From positions 1 to 39,186 of the forward strand of contig JAFUDW010000195.1 of NCBI GenBank assembly GCA_017464225.1: 39,186 nucleotides of DNA. Direction: 5' to 3'. This stretch comes from Clostridia bacterium (GTDB taxonomy: Bacteria; Bacillota_A; Clostridia; Christensenellales; Aristaeellaceae). Positions 8,271 through 16,565 of this stretch are shown here, in pieces (positions within the stretch are counted from its first letter, which is position 1; each line of letters starts with the position of its first letter). The position numbers and the translations under genes are program-made. The notes under the pieces were generated by a model, which was not told the origin of the DNA, searched no databases, and worked only from the letters and a program-made list of their open reading frames with translations.

Positions 8271-9038
8271 ATGCGTATACTGATCGTTCGCCACGCCGAG
8301 CCTGATTACGTGCGCGACAGTCTGACCGAAAAAGGCCGCAGAGAGGCCGACCTGCTGGGACAGCGGCTGGCCGCCATCCCTGCCAAAGCCTATTATGTTT
8401 CACCCTTGGGACGCGCTCAGGAAACGGCTGAATACACGCTGAAACGGGTAAACCGGACGGCGGAAACGCTGCCCTGGCTGGCCGAATTCCGCGGGCGCTT
8501 GCCCGATCCCGAAACCGGAAATGCGCGCATCCCCTGGGATTACCGCACCACGGCCTGGGCCGGGCGCAGGCAGCTCATGGACAGGGAGCGCTGGCAGGAG
8601 GACGCGCTGGTGGCCGGCGGCAACGTGGCCGATATCTGGCGCGAAACCAAAGAAGGCGTGGACGCCCTGCTGCTCAGATACGGTTATCGCCGGGATGGCT
8701 TTGTATACCGCTGCGATAACAACACCGACGATACGCTGGTGCTGTTCTGCCATTACGGCATCGGCATGAGCATCCTGTCTTACCTGACCAATATGCCGCC
8801 CGTACCCATGTGGCAGAGCTTCCTGTTTGTGCCCAGCGCCGTTACCACCGTGATCACTCAGGAGCGCGTCCCAGGCGAAATTGAGTTCCGCTGCCTGTGC
8901 GCGGGCGATGTGAGCCATCTGCTGGCCGCGGGCGAGCCGCCTTCTCTGGCCGGGCTTTATCCCGAAACCTACAACGGCGTGGAGTCCACCGATCCCACCC
9001 AATGGCCCAGCCAGCCCTGGCCGCAGGCGATCAGATGA
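8271..9038 (+). CDS. Histidine phosphatase (phosphoglycerate mutase) family protein
   Basis: A cytoplasmic phosphatase-superfamily protein of 255 residues. The phosphorylated histidine is H8 in the N-terminal LIVRHAEPDY motif, and the second catalytic histidine is H161 in LVLFCHYGIG. The arginine of VSPLGRAQETA lies at about residue 48. An insertion of roughly 60 residues between these sites makes it longer than minimal members. GGAGG precedes the start, 35 bases after luxS, so it is probably in the same transcript. The substrate cannot be told from sequence: sugar phosphates, nucleotides and cobalamin intermediates are all known in the family. Confidence 0.85.
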   Translation: MRILIVRHAEPDYVRDSLTEKGRREADLLGQRLAAIPAKAYYVSPLGRAQETAEYTLKRVNRTAETLPWLAEFRGRLPDPETGNARIPWDYRTTAWAGRRQLMDRERWQEDALVAGGNVADIWRETKEGVDALLLRYGYRRDGFVYRCDNNTDDTLVLFCHYGIGMSILSYLTNMPPVPMWQSFLFVPSAVTTVITQERVPGEIEFRCLCAGDVSHLLAAGEPPSLAGLYPETYNGVESTDPTQWPSQPWPQAIR

Positions 9039-9124
9039 ATGGGCAAATTCGCCGCGCGCACCTGAAAGAGGGGCTTGCCGACGTCAATGACGCGTCAGCG
9101 TCATAGCGATCTTACAAAAAAACG

Positions 9125-9159
9125 CGCAGACCGAGCTTTGCTCGAGTCTGCGTTTTTTT
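9125..9159. terminator. Strong Rho-independent terminator after the phosphatase gene
   Basis: CGCAGAC-CGAGC at 9125-9136 pairs with GCTCG-A-GTCTGCG at 9140-9152 around a TTT loop with one bulged A. Seven T residues follow on the plus strand. Seven A residues precede the stem, so it could also act on leftward transcription. A smaller perfect stem (ATGACGC/GCGTCAT) lies just upstream at 9087-9104. The rest of the gap up to 9336 holds short GC-rich inverted repeats, such as GCGCTT/AAGCGC at 9318-9332 right behind the HAD gene, but no gene. Confidence 0.9.
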
Positions 9160-9336
9160 GTTGATCGCGTATTTCCGGCGCGCTCTTTGCGCCGCGCCCA
9201 TTCCAATCAATTGCGGAAAACTGCCGATCAGAGCACGCAAGCAACATCCGCCGCCGGCAGGTTTTTTAAGGGGCAGCGTCCCTTATCATTCCCTTGCCAA
9301 TTTCTGTTTCCCTGCGCGCTTTCCAAGCGCCTCGCG

Positions 9337-10161
9337 TCAGATCAGCCCCAGCTTTTCAAACGCCCAATACAGGCCGTCCTCCTGCACCGCCGGGCACACA
9401 AGGGTGCTGATGGCCTTCAGGCGCGGGCTGCCGTTATCCATGCATACGCTGGTGCCCACGGTTTCGATCATCTCCAGATCGTTCATGCTGTCGCCAAACC
9501 CGATGGTATCGGCGATATCAAAGCCCAGCTTTTCGGCCACGATTTTCACGCCCCGGCCTTTGTCAAACCTGCGGTTGATCAGCTCTCCGTTCAGACAGTT
9601 GCGATCCGATACGTCCTGCACCACAAAATTGAACTGATCCTCCAGCACTTCCCGGGCAGGGACCAGCTGCTCCGCGTTGTTGCACATGATCACGATCTTG
9701 TAAACGGGCTTGCCGTCATATTCGTCCATGGGTCGGATATTCAGCTCCTCGGCCAACGCCTTGCGCCAGCGCTCCAGCTCGCTGTTTCCTTCTCCGGCCC
9801 GGGCCAGAAAATCGCTCATGTCCTCATCGCCGAAAGAGGCGTCCACCGTCTCCACGGTTCGCAGTACGCCGGTCTGCCCCAGCAGCCGCATGGCGGTGTC
9901 AAACTGCTCCCGGGTCATGGGGCAGTCATACAGCACTTCATCGTCCACAAAAACATACCCGCCCGCGCTGGCCACCGCGCCCTCAAAGCCGTAGGCCAGC
10001 AGCGGGGCCAGCATGCCGCAGTTCCGGCCTGTGCACAGGAATACCATGTGCCCGTTGGCCTGGGCCTTGCGGATGGCCCGCAAGGCGCTTTCCGGGGGCT
10101 TATTGCTTCCCGCCGGGGTCAGCGTGCCGTCTATATCCAGAAATATCAGCTTTTTATCCAT
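9337..10161 (-). CDS. HAD-superfamily (Cof/IIB) phosphatase
   Basis: A 274-residue haloacid-dehalogenase-type hydrolase. D9 and D11 of IFLDIDGTLTP are the nucleophile and the acid/base of motif I. FLCTGRN is motif II. The late GFGDSMNDLEM is motif IV, which binds magnesium. The large cap between motifs II and III places it in the Cof-like IIB group, which usually acts on sugar phosphates. GAGGAAAAC precedes the ATG, and only 9 bases separate it from the stop of the amylosucrase-like gene, so both share a transcript. It may remove a sugar phosphate formed in sucrose breakdown; this is inference from position. Confidence 0.9.
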   Translation of the reverse strand: MDKKLIFLDIDGTLTPAGSNKPPESALRAIRKAQANGHMVFLCTGRNCGMLAPLLAYGFEGAVASAGGYVFVDDEVLYDCPMTREQFDTAMRLLGQTGVLRTVETVDASFGDEDMSDFLARAGEGNSELERWRKALAEELNIRPMDEYDGKPVYKIVIMCNNAEQLVPAREVLEDQFNFVVQDVSDRNCLNGELINRRFDKGRGVKIVAEKLGFDIADTIGFGDSMNDLEMIETVGTSVCMDNGSPRLKAISTLVCPAVQEDGLYWAFEKLGLI

Positions 10162-10170
10162 TTGTTTTCC

Positions 10171-12015
10171 TCACTGTATGGTCTGCGCCAGCCACAGGAA
10201 TCCGCCCGCGCTCAAGTGCGCCACCCGGGCAGTGGCGGGCTCGCCCGTCCACAGGTTGGTATATGCCGTGGGATCGTCCACCAGCACGGTCTGCTCCTCA
10301 TCGGAGAAATTAAACAGCGCCAGCAGCTTTTCGCCCTTATGATAGCGGCCGATGCCCAGCACATGATCATTGCCGGTATTCAGCAGCCAGGTATCGGCGG
10401 CGGCGTCAAACACGCTGTGTTCGGCCCGCAGCGCTTCCTGATGCTTGATGGATGAGAAGATATCGTTTTCCACCGTGTTGGGCGTGTCGCGCAGGGCAAC
10501 TTTGCTCCAGTCCAGGTTCCCCCGGTGCAGATAGCGGCTGTCGTCGGCCTTCAAAGGATCCTGATGATAGGCGTTGTCGTTCTCCTGGCCGATCTCATCG
10601 CCGCTGTACAGCACCGGGATGCCGCTCAGGGTGAACATGAAGGCGTGCAGCATGATATCCCAGCGCAGGGCCAGGGCCAGGTCGCCGTCGCCCTCCCGGG
10701 CAGCCTCTATGCCGCACAGGCTGGCCGTGGTGCCGCAAAGCCGCGCGTCCCCCAGCCGGGGATCGTCATTGTAGAGCTCTCCCCGGGCCGGGCTGCCGGG
10801 CCACTTGCCGGTCAGATAATCGTTCAGGAACTTTTTATGCGGCACCTCGCGTTGGCCGAACCAGCCCAGGAAGTCGTAATCCAGCCCCCAGCCGATATCG
10901 TCGTGGCAGCGCAGATAATTGAGGAAAGTATACTCCCGGGGCAGGGCGAACACCTGCTCCATCTGGTGGGCCAGCAGGCGCACATCCTTGGTGGCCACGG
11001 TATGCCACAGCGAAGCCATGGTGGTCACATTGTACAGCAAATGGCACTCGGGCTTTTCCACCGTGCCAAAGTAAGGCGCCACCTTACTGGGCTCCATGAC
11101 CACCTCGCCCAGCAGCAGCGTGCCGGGGCACACGATCTCACAGGTCATGCGCATCATGCGCACCAGCGTATGCACCTGCCGCAGGTTCCGGCAGTTGGTG
11201 CCCAGCGCTTTCCAGATATAGGGCACAGCGTCCAGCCGCACGATATCCACGCCGTGATTGCACAGATACAGCATGTTATCGGTCATATCGTTGAACACGG
11301 TGGGATTGGCGTAGTTCAGATCCCATTGGTAGGGGTAAAAGGTGGTCATGACCACCTTGCCCGCCTCGGGACACCAGGTAAAGTTGCCCGGGGCCGTGGT
11401 GGGAAACACCTGGGGCACGGTCTGCTCATAGGCGTTGGGGATCTCCCAATTGTCATAGAAAAAGTAACGGCTCTGGTATTCCGCCTCGCCCGCCCGGGCC
11501 CGGCGGGCCCATTCATGATCCTCGCTGGTGTGATTCATCACAAAGTCCAGGCACACGGCGATGCCGCGGTCATGGCAGGCTTCCGCCAAGGCGTACAGAT
11601 CGTCCATCGTGCCCAATTCGGGCTGCACCCTGCGAAAATCGCTGACGGCGTAGCCGCCGTCGCTGCGTCCCTTGGGGCTCTCCAGCAGGGGCATCAGATG
11701 CAGATAGTTGACGCCGCAATCGGCGATATAATCCAGCTTTTCGCGCACGCCGTTCAGCGTGCCCGCAAAGGCGTTCACATACATCAGCATGCCCACCAGC
11801 TCGTGGCCTTTGTACCAGTCCGGAGCGGCTTCCCGGGCGCGGTCGATCGTCTTCAGGCTTTCAGGCCGCTCCTGCCACGCGCGGTACAGCATATCGCAAA
11901 AATAAGCGTACGCCTGCATATCATTATGGTACAGCTCGCAGTACAGCCATTTCAGTTCGTCCTCGTGCCGGGCGAATCGGGCGGCGAACTCCGGCGCCCA
12001 ATCGGTGCGGTTCAT
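10171..12015 (-). CDS. Amylosucrase-like GH13 enzyme
   Basis: A 614-residue alpha-amylase-fold enzyme, close to the roughly 630 residues of known amylosucrases, which move glucose from sucrose onto a growing alpha-glucan and release fructose. Conserved regions are in order: LDFVMNHTSEDHEWA near 156; GVDIVRLDAVPYIWKALGT with nucleophile D262; LLLGEVVMEPSKV with acid/base E304; and NYLRCHDDIGWG with H371 and D372. Spacing between D262, E304 and D372 fits Neisseria amylosucrase (286, 328, 393). The all-alpha N-terminal domain is also amylosucrase-like. There is no signal peptide, so it acts inside the cell. It has its own promoter behind the GH32 terminator. Sucrose phosphorylase or sucrose hydrolase activity in this fold cannot be excluded. 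Confidence 0.87.
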   Translation of the reverse strand: MNRTDWAPEFAARFARHEDELKWLYCELYHNDMQAYAYFCDMLYRAWQERPESLKTIDRAREAAPDWYKGHELVGMLMYVNAFAGTLNGVREKLDYIADCGVNYLHLMPLLESPKGRSDGGYAVSDFRRVQPELGTMDDLYALAEACHDRGIAVCLDFVMNHTSEDHEWARRARAGEAEYQSRYFFYDNWEIPNAYEQTVPQVFPTTAPGNFTWCPEAGKVVMTTFYPYQWDLNYANPTVFNDMTDNMLYLCNHGVDIVRLDAVPYIWKALGTNCRNLRQVHTLVRMMRMTCEIVCPGTLLLGEVVMEPSKVAPYFGTVEKPECHLLYNVTTMASLWHTVATKDVRLLAHQMEQVFALPREYTFLNYLRCHDDIGWGLDYDFLGWFGQREVPHKKFLNDYLTGKWPGSPARGELYNDDPRLGDARLCGTTASLCGIEAAREGDGDLALALRWDIMLHAFMFTLSGIPVLYSGDEIGQENDNAYHQDPLKADDSRYLHRGNLDWSKVALRDTPNTVENDIFSSIKHQEALRAEHSVFDAAADTWLLNTGNDHVLGIGRYHKGEKLLALFNFSDEEQTVLVDDPTAYTNLWTGEPATARVAHLSAGGFLWLAQTIQ

Positions 12016-12076
12016 GGCGCATCCTCCTTGAAATCATTCTTCGGTTTCCTGCAATCAATGAAAAATCTCTCTACTG

Positions 12077-12105
12077 ATTATAACAGGCCCGCGGGTGAAA
12101 AGCAA
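12077..12105 (-). promoter_or_regulatory. Promoter of the amylosucrase-HAD transcript
   Basis: Read on the minus strand, TTGCTT (12100-12105) and a perfect TATAAT (12077-12082) are 17 bases apart, about 60 bases before the GTG/ATG region of the amylosucrase-like gene. AAGGAGG precedes the start. Its position behind a terminator indicates a separate transcription unit from the GH32 gene. Confidence 0.75.
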
Positions 12106-12155
12106 TCACAAAAACGACCGTATCGCCCCGCGGAAAAGCGCGCCGCGACAGGCGC

Positions 12156-12187
12156 AAAAAACGAAAGGAGCCGAATTGGCCCCTTCG
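12156..12187 (-). terminator. Terminator of the GH32 gene
   Basis: On the minus strand CGAAGGGGCC pairs imperfectly with GGCTCCTTTCG around AATTC, followed by six T residues. It lies between the GH32 stop and the amylosucrase promoter. Confidence 0.6.
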
Positions 12188-12236
12188 CAGTTTTTTCACG
12201 CGATTGACGATATTTTCGCGGCCGATTGAGCCGCGT

Positions 12237-13709
12237 TCAGCCCAGCGGATGCGCTTCCACGGAAACGCAGATCGGCGCGTCAGCCTCAAAGGTCACGCCG
12301 TCGGCCTCCAAAGGATTGGGGATCAGCGATGTGACTGCGCGCTCGCCGCCGTTGATGAACAGCTCCACGCTCTCCTTGTCCAGGAGCAGGCGCAGGGTAA
12401 GCCGTCCATCCTCCACCTCAGCCCTCACATGGCGGGTGTGGGCGATATCCCGGCGGGAACCGCCCCTGCTGCGGTCAAACACCAGCTCTCCGCGGGCCAG
12501 ATCGCAGCGGATCAGCACATAGCGCGAGGCGTCACAGGCCACCCGCAGGGTAAAGCGGCGGCAGGCCGAGCCCTCGGGGAACAGCGTGACCGTCATATCC
12601 AGCAGCCGTCCAGCCACGCCGGGCAGCGCGCACTCCTCATGCACGGTGACCCGCTCGTGGCGCACGGTATCCTGCCAGAGTCCCTCTATTTCGCGGATGG
12701 GGCGCTGATACAGGCGTCCGTTTTTCAGGAACAGTTCCCGGGGCATGCTCATCTGCGCATACCAGGGATGCCGTCTGGGCGCCGCTTTGCAGGTTTCCCA
12801 GTTTTCCATCCAGCCGATCATGATGCGCCGTCCATCGGGCGAAAGCACGGTCTGGGGCGCGTAGAAATTGAGGCCGTGATCGACGGGCTGCACGCTCTCC
12901 CGAAGGAAGCGGCAAGCGTTTTCGTCAAACTGCCCCAGCAGCGCCACCGTACCGTAACCGGCATGGAACTCCTCCCGGGCGTGCATCTCCTGGGGGCTGA
13001 CGATGAGCACACGCTTGCCGTCCAGTTCAAAAAAGTCCGGGCATTCCCACATGCGGCCATACTCTTCATGGCTGCTGTCTATTTCCCCCACAAATTGCCA
13101 GCTCAGCCCATCGGCGCTTTTGAACATCAGGATGGCGCCCTGCCGTTCCCGCTGGCGATTGCCCGCGACCATGCGGAAGGAGCCGTCGGGCTCCAGCCAG
13201 ATCTTGGGATCGCGGAAATCAAACTCGCTGTACCCCTCGGGCAGATGGGCATGGCGGACCACGGGATTGAGCAGCGATTTTTCAAAATCCGTCCCATCGC
13301 CGACGGCTACGCACTGGGCCTGTGTCTCCCGCCTGAAGGTGCCCGCGGGCTGCACGCCCGTATAGCACAGCATCAGCCGCCCGTCAGGCAGCGGCACGGC
13401 GCTGCCCGAAAAGCAGCCGCCGGCGTCCGCGGCGGTATCAGGGGCCAGGGCGCAGGGCATATACGTCCAATGCAGCAGATCGCAGCTGACGGCATGCCCC
13501 CAGTGCATGGGCCCCCAGACCAGCGAATACGGATGATACTGGTAAAACAGATGGTACTGGCCCTTATAATAGCAGAATCCATTGGGGTCGTTCATCCAGC
13601 CTACAAGCGGCGTGAGATGGAACAGCGGACGGTCTGCCGCGGGGATCAGTATCGATTGCTGCCGCTCATACTCCCGCGCGCGCTCGATGGGTGTGGGATT
13701 TTTGCTCAT
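12237..13709 (-). CDS. GH32 beta-fructosidase (sucrose or sucrose-6-phosphate hydrolase)
   Basis: A 490-residue glycoside hydrolase of family 32, predicted to release fructose from sucrose or short fructans. The nucleophile is D41 in GWMNDPNGF. The transition-state aspartate is D167 in FRDPK. The acid/base is E222 in MWECPDFF. The N-terminal five-bladed propeller is followed by a C-terminal beta-sandwich domain. No signal peptide is present, so it works on sugar brought in by the neighbouring ABC importer. As no phosphotransferase system is encoded here, free sucrose or oligosaccharides are more likely substrates than sucrose-6-phosphate. GGAGG lies before the ATG. Confidence 0.94.
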   Translation of the reverse strand: MSKNPTPIERAREYERQQSILIPAADRPLFHLTPLVGWMNDPNGFCYYKGQYHLFYQYHPYSLVWGPMHWGHAVSCDLLHWTYMPCALAPDTAADAGGCFSGSAVPLPDGRLMLCYTGVQPAGTFRRETQAQCVAVGDGTDFEKSLLNPVVRHAHLPEGYSEFDFRDPKIWLEPDGSFRMVAGNRQRERQGAILMFKSADGLSWQFVGEIDSSHEEYGRMWECPDFFELDGKRVLIVSPQEMHAREEFHAGYGTVALLGQFDENACRFLRESVQPVDHGLNFYAPQTVLSPDGRRIMIGWMENWETCKAAPRRHPWYAQMSMPRELFLKNGRLYQRPIREIEGLWQDTVRHERVTVHEECALPGVAGRLLDMTVTLFPEGSACRRFTLRVACDASRYVLIRCDLARGELVFDRSRGGSRRDIAHTRHVRAEVEDGRLTLRLLLDKESVELFINGGERAVTSLIPNPLEADGVTFEADAPICVSVEAHPLG

Positions 13710-13742
13710 GGGCTTTCCTCCCGGCGTTCATGATATCCCAAA

Positions 13743-13770
13743 GCCGGGAGCCGAGCATTCGGCCCCCGGC
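13743..13770 (-). terminator. Intercistronic hairpin between solute-binding protein and GH32 genes
   Basis: GCCGGG-AG-CCGA pairs with TCGG-CC-CCCGGC around GCAT. No T-run follows on the minus strand. A hairpin of this kind after a binding-protein gene often protects the upstream message or partly stops transcription, giving more binding protein than enzyme. Confidence 0.55.
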
Positions 13771-13796
13771 AAGGGGTTGCTTTTGTTGACGATCAG

Positions 13797-15416
13797 TTAT
13801 TTGGCAGCCACATAGCGGTCGTACACGGTCTGGTAGATATCCAGCAGCGTGCTCATGCCGCAGCGCTCCAGGGTGTTCTTGTAGGCTTCCCATTCGGCGT
13901 CGGTGGGGCCGCCGTTCTTGATCCACAGGGCTTCCTGCTCCTTAACGGCACTCTCAAAGTCGGCGCGATAGAAGTCCAGATCGTCCAGCTCAGCTTCGGT
14001 AAATACGCAATCCTGGGGATAGAAGGAGAAATCCTTCACAAACTGGAACCAATAATCATACGTGTCAGCCAGACGTTCCTGGGCGCGGGCTTCCATCTCC
14101 CACACGTCGTTGTAGTACTGGGAAAGGATCAGTTTCGGGCCGGCCACTTCGCTCTGGCTCTTGAGCTCGCCGGAGGACTTATTGAACTTGGCACGTGCTT
14201 CCTCGTCTTTAATGGAAATCCACTGGCCCTTTTCATTCTTCTCATTGAAGAACACACCGATGGGGCCGTACTGCAGCTGCATCACGTTTTCGCCGATGTA
14301 CCACAGATCATAGAAGGAAAGCAGCTTGGCGGGATCCTTGCACTGGGCGGTAATGGAGAGCTGGCCGGCATTGATCGCGCCGCCGGTGCGCAGGGTCACG
14401 TTGCTGGTGCCGTCGGGGCCGGTCAGAATGGGCAGATACACATAGTCCTTGGCATACTGGCCCATGATCTCGTTGATTTCCCACCAGGTCGCCACGCCCA
14501 CGCGGCCGCCGGTGCACTTTGCGATCAGCTGGTTAGCGTCCTGAGAGAACATTTCAAGATCCATCAGGCCATCGGCGTACCAATCGTGGAAGTAGGTGAC
14601 GGCAGCGCGATAGCTATCGTCATCGGAAACAAAGTTCACGACGCCGTCCGCATTCACGGTCAGGTCCATGCACACGTCGTTGGGCCAGTTGGTGAAGCCA
14701 AAGCCCGCATAGAACACGTTCTGGCCCCAGCACCACTCGTCAAAGCCGGTGCTCATGGGAATGGTGGAACCGGCTTCATTGCCGTAATACTTGGCGGACA
14801 TGTCGTTTTCCTTGAAGGCAACCAGCACGTCATGCAGTTCATCCAGGGTAGCGGGCATATCCAGGCCCAGATCATCCAGCCAGGCCTTGTTGATCATGGC
14901 AAACTGAGGCACGGAGAAGATGGAATAATCCTTTTCCCGCCCAATACCGGCGGTACCCATCTGTTCACCGGCGGGCAGACCGTAGATCTTGCCGTCGCTC
15001 ATGGTGATGGCAGCCTTGACCTCGGGATGATTCTCCAGGATGGCGGAGAGGTTGGGCATCACTTCGGGGGTGATGTAGGGCGTCAGGTCGATGAAGGTGC
15101 CGGCGGCGCCGTAGCGCATCAGATCAAAGTTGCTGAAGCCAACGGCCTGGAAGGCGTCGATGGGGTTCTTGCTGGCGGAGTTGCCGCTGATGCGGGTGCC
15201 AACCACTTCGCCCAGGCTGTCAGACCAGGTGTCCCAGTTGATCTTGATGCCGGCTTCTTCCTGCATGGCGTTCAGCACTTCGTTGCTGTCATAGCCGCCG
15301 GACAGGGCAGAGATACCGCTGAGCACGTTGAACTGGGGCAGTTCATCGGCGGCAGCCACCGATACCAGGGACAGCAGCAGCATCGCAGCCAGGATAATAG
15401 ATACGAGCTTTTTCAT
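13797..15416 (-). CDS. ABC sugar importer, extracellular solute-binding protein
   Basis: A 539-residue binding protein of the large family that works with LplB/LplC-type permeases. A signal peptide (MKKLVSIILAAMLLLSLVSV then AAADELP) is visible. No lipobox cysteine follows, so cleavage by signal peptidase I after AxA is predicted. This is unusual for a Gram-positive binding protein, which is normally a lipoprotein. The mature part has alternating hydrophobic strands and many Trp/Tyr residues suitable for sugar stacking (FDEWCWGQNVFYAGFGFTNW). The ATG at 15416 has AAGGAGG upstream. The neighbours indicate sucrose or fructo-oligosaccharide as ligand. Confidence 0.92.
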   Translation of the reverse strand: MKKLVSIILAAMLLLSLVSVAAADELPQFNVLSGISALSGGYDSNEVLNAMQEEAGIKINWDTWSDSLGEVVGTRISGNSASKNPIDAFQAVGFSNFDLMRYGAAGTFIDLTPYITPEVMPNLSAILENHPEVKAAITMSDGKIYGLPAGEQMGTAGIGREKDYSIFSVPQFAMINKAWLDDLGLDMPATLDELHDVLVAFKENDMSAKYYGNEAGSTIPMSTGFDEWCWGQNVFYAGFGFTNWPNDVCMDLTVNADGVVNFVSDDDSYRAAVTYFHDWYADGLMDLEMFSQDANQLIAKCTGGRVGVATWWEINEIMGQYAKDYVYLPILTGPDGTSNVTLRTGGAINAGQLSITAQCKDPAKLLSFYDLWYIGENVMQLQYGPIGVFFNEKNEKGQWISIKDEEARAKFNKSSGELKSQSEVAGPKLILSQYYNDVWEMEARAQERLADTYDYWFQFVKDFSFYPQDCVFTEAELDDLDFYRADFESAVKEQEALWIKNGGPTDAEWEAYKNTLERCGMSTLLDIYQTVYDRYVAAK

Positions 15417-15593
15417 GGGAATCCTCCTTTTTTGTAGATGATTTAACATCTTTTCAGATGCTTTGGAGCATTTTTTCAGTTGGATCGATCAGGGGCTTTC
15501 TCTCGGTCGCGGAGGCGGCTTTATGCCGCCCTACCCGGTCACCCGCATTGTCGCAAACGGCCCTTCATGGGCCCTTTGCTCTGTGCGGGCTCT
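15417..15593 (-). promoter_or_regulatory. Structured leader before the solute-binding protein gene
   Basis: This non-coding stretch holds several stems. A long hairpin at 15553-15579 (GCAAACGGCCC/GGGCCCTTTGC, one mismatch, loop TTCAT) is nested in CCCGCA/TGCGGG at 15542-15547 and 15584-15589. GGCGGC/GCCGCC lies at 15514-15530. Two short, mutually exclusive stems (ATGCT/AGCAT and CATCT/AGATG) fall between 15446 and 15471. No convincing promoter is seen. It may be a processed or regulatory leader that sets binding-protein level. Confidence 0.5.
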
Positions 15594-15640
15594 GTAAAAA
15601 ATCATTTTATTTCCTCCACCGGAGGAAAATGATTTTTTAC
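15594..15640 (-). terminator. Terminator or attenuator between permease and binding-protein genes
   Basis: On the minus strand GTAAAAAATCATTTTCCTCC pairs with GGAGGAAAT-AAAATGATTTTTTAC around a three-base loop with a small bulge; the 3' arm ends in six T residues. The stem includes the TAA stop of the upstream permease gene. As the A- and T-rich arms mirror each other, it could act in both directions. Confidence 0.7.
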
Positions 15641-16548
15641 CCCTTGACGGCACCCGCCATCAAACCTTTCTCAAAGTACTTCTGCACGAAGGGATAGGCG
15701 ATGAGCATGGGGGCGGCGGCCACGATGATGGAGGAGAACTTGATCATCTCAGTCATCTTATTCAGCTCCGCGTAGCCGCCGGAGATCATGCTGGCCTGGG
15801 CAGCAGAAGCGCTGGATTTGATCAGGATGTTGCGCAGCACCAGGGGCAGGGGCGCCTGCTCGTTGGTCATATAGATCAAAGCGGTGAACCAGTCGTTCCA
15901 ATAGGCCACCATGGAGAAGATCACCATGACCGACAGGATCGGCAGGGACAGGGGAATGATCATGGAGAAGAAGATTCGGAAATGGTTGGCGCCATCAATG
16001 CTGGCAGCCTCCTTGAGCGATGCGGGAATGCTGTTCTCAAAGTAGTTACGGGCAATGATGGCATTGCTCACCGCCACGCCGCCGGGCAGGAACATGGCCC
16101 AGATGGTCTGCATAATGCCGGTCTTCTGCACGATCAGGTAGGTGGGGATCAATCCGCCGCCGAAGTACATGGTGATGATGAAGAAGATGCTGATGAGCTT
16201 TTTGCCGGGCAGGCCGGGAACCGACAGCGGATAGGCCACCAGGTAGATCAGCGCCACGGAGTAGATGGTGCCCACCACAGTATACAGGATAGAGTTGCCG
16301 TAGCCCCGGACGATGTTCTGCTCGGCAAACACGGCCTTGTAGCCGTCCAGCGTCGCCTTGCTGGGGAGCAGGAAGGTTTTGCCTGCATACACATCATAGG
16401 GGTCGGAGAAGGAGGCAACCAGTATGTAGTACAGCGGATAGGCGACAATCAGCAGGATAAGCAGGGAGAAAACGACCAGGATGATATCGCTGGTACGGTC
16501 GCTGAGGCCGCCCAATTCACCCTGTTTTCTTCTGGAAATGACAGACAT
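15637..16548 (-). CDS. ABC sugar importer, inner-membrane permease (LplC/MalG type)
   Basis: A 303-residue polytopic permease with about six membrane segments; the first is IILVVFSLLILLIVAYPLYYILV. The coupling (EAA) loop reads SLKEAASIDGANHFRIFFSMIIPLSLPIL, which docks the ATPase. The last residues (LMAGAVKG) match the GAVKG ending usual for this subfamily. The ATG at 16548 is chosen because GGGGAG lies 9 bases upstream; the in-frame ATG at 16569 has no such site. It starts 17 bases after its partner permease. No ATPase gene is nearby, so a shared MsmX-like ATPase encoded elsewhere is expected. Confidence 0.93.
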   Translation of the reverse strand: MSVISRRKQGELGGLSDRTSDIILVVFSLLILLIVAYPLYYILVASFSDPYDVYAGKTFLLPSKATLDGYKAVFAEQNIVRGYGNSILYTVVGTIYSVALIYLVAYPLSVPGLPGKKLISIFFIITMYFGGGLIPTYLIVQKTGIMQTIWAMFLPGGVAVSNAIIARNYFENSIPASLKEAASIDGANHFRIFFSMIIPLSLPILSVMVIFSMVAYWNDWFTALIYMTNEQAPLPLVLRNILIKSSASAAQASMISGGYAELNKMTEMIKFSSIIVAAAPMLIAYPFVQKYFEKGLMAGAVKG

Positions 16549-16565
16549 TTTCTTTTGCTCCCCTC

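Noticed and set aside
9270..9294. CCCTTATCATTCCC, resembling one arm of the inverted repeat at 21922-21935
   Set aside because: Only about 13 bases are shared, and the flanks differ. It could be chance; a genome-wide count would be needed to call a repeat family.
10525..12207. Plus-strand open frame opposite the amylosucrase-like gene
   Set aside because: The minus-strand product has all GH13 motifs. The opposite frame is low in structure and has no start signal.
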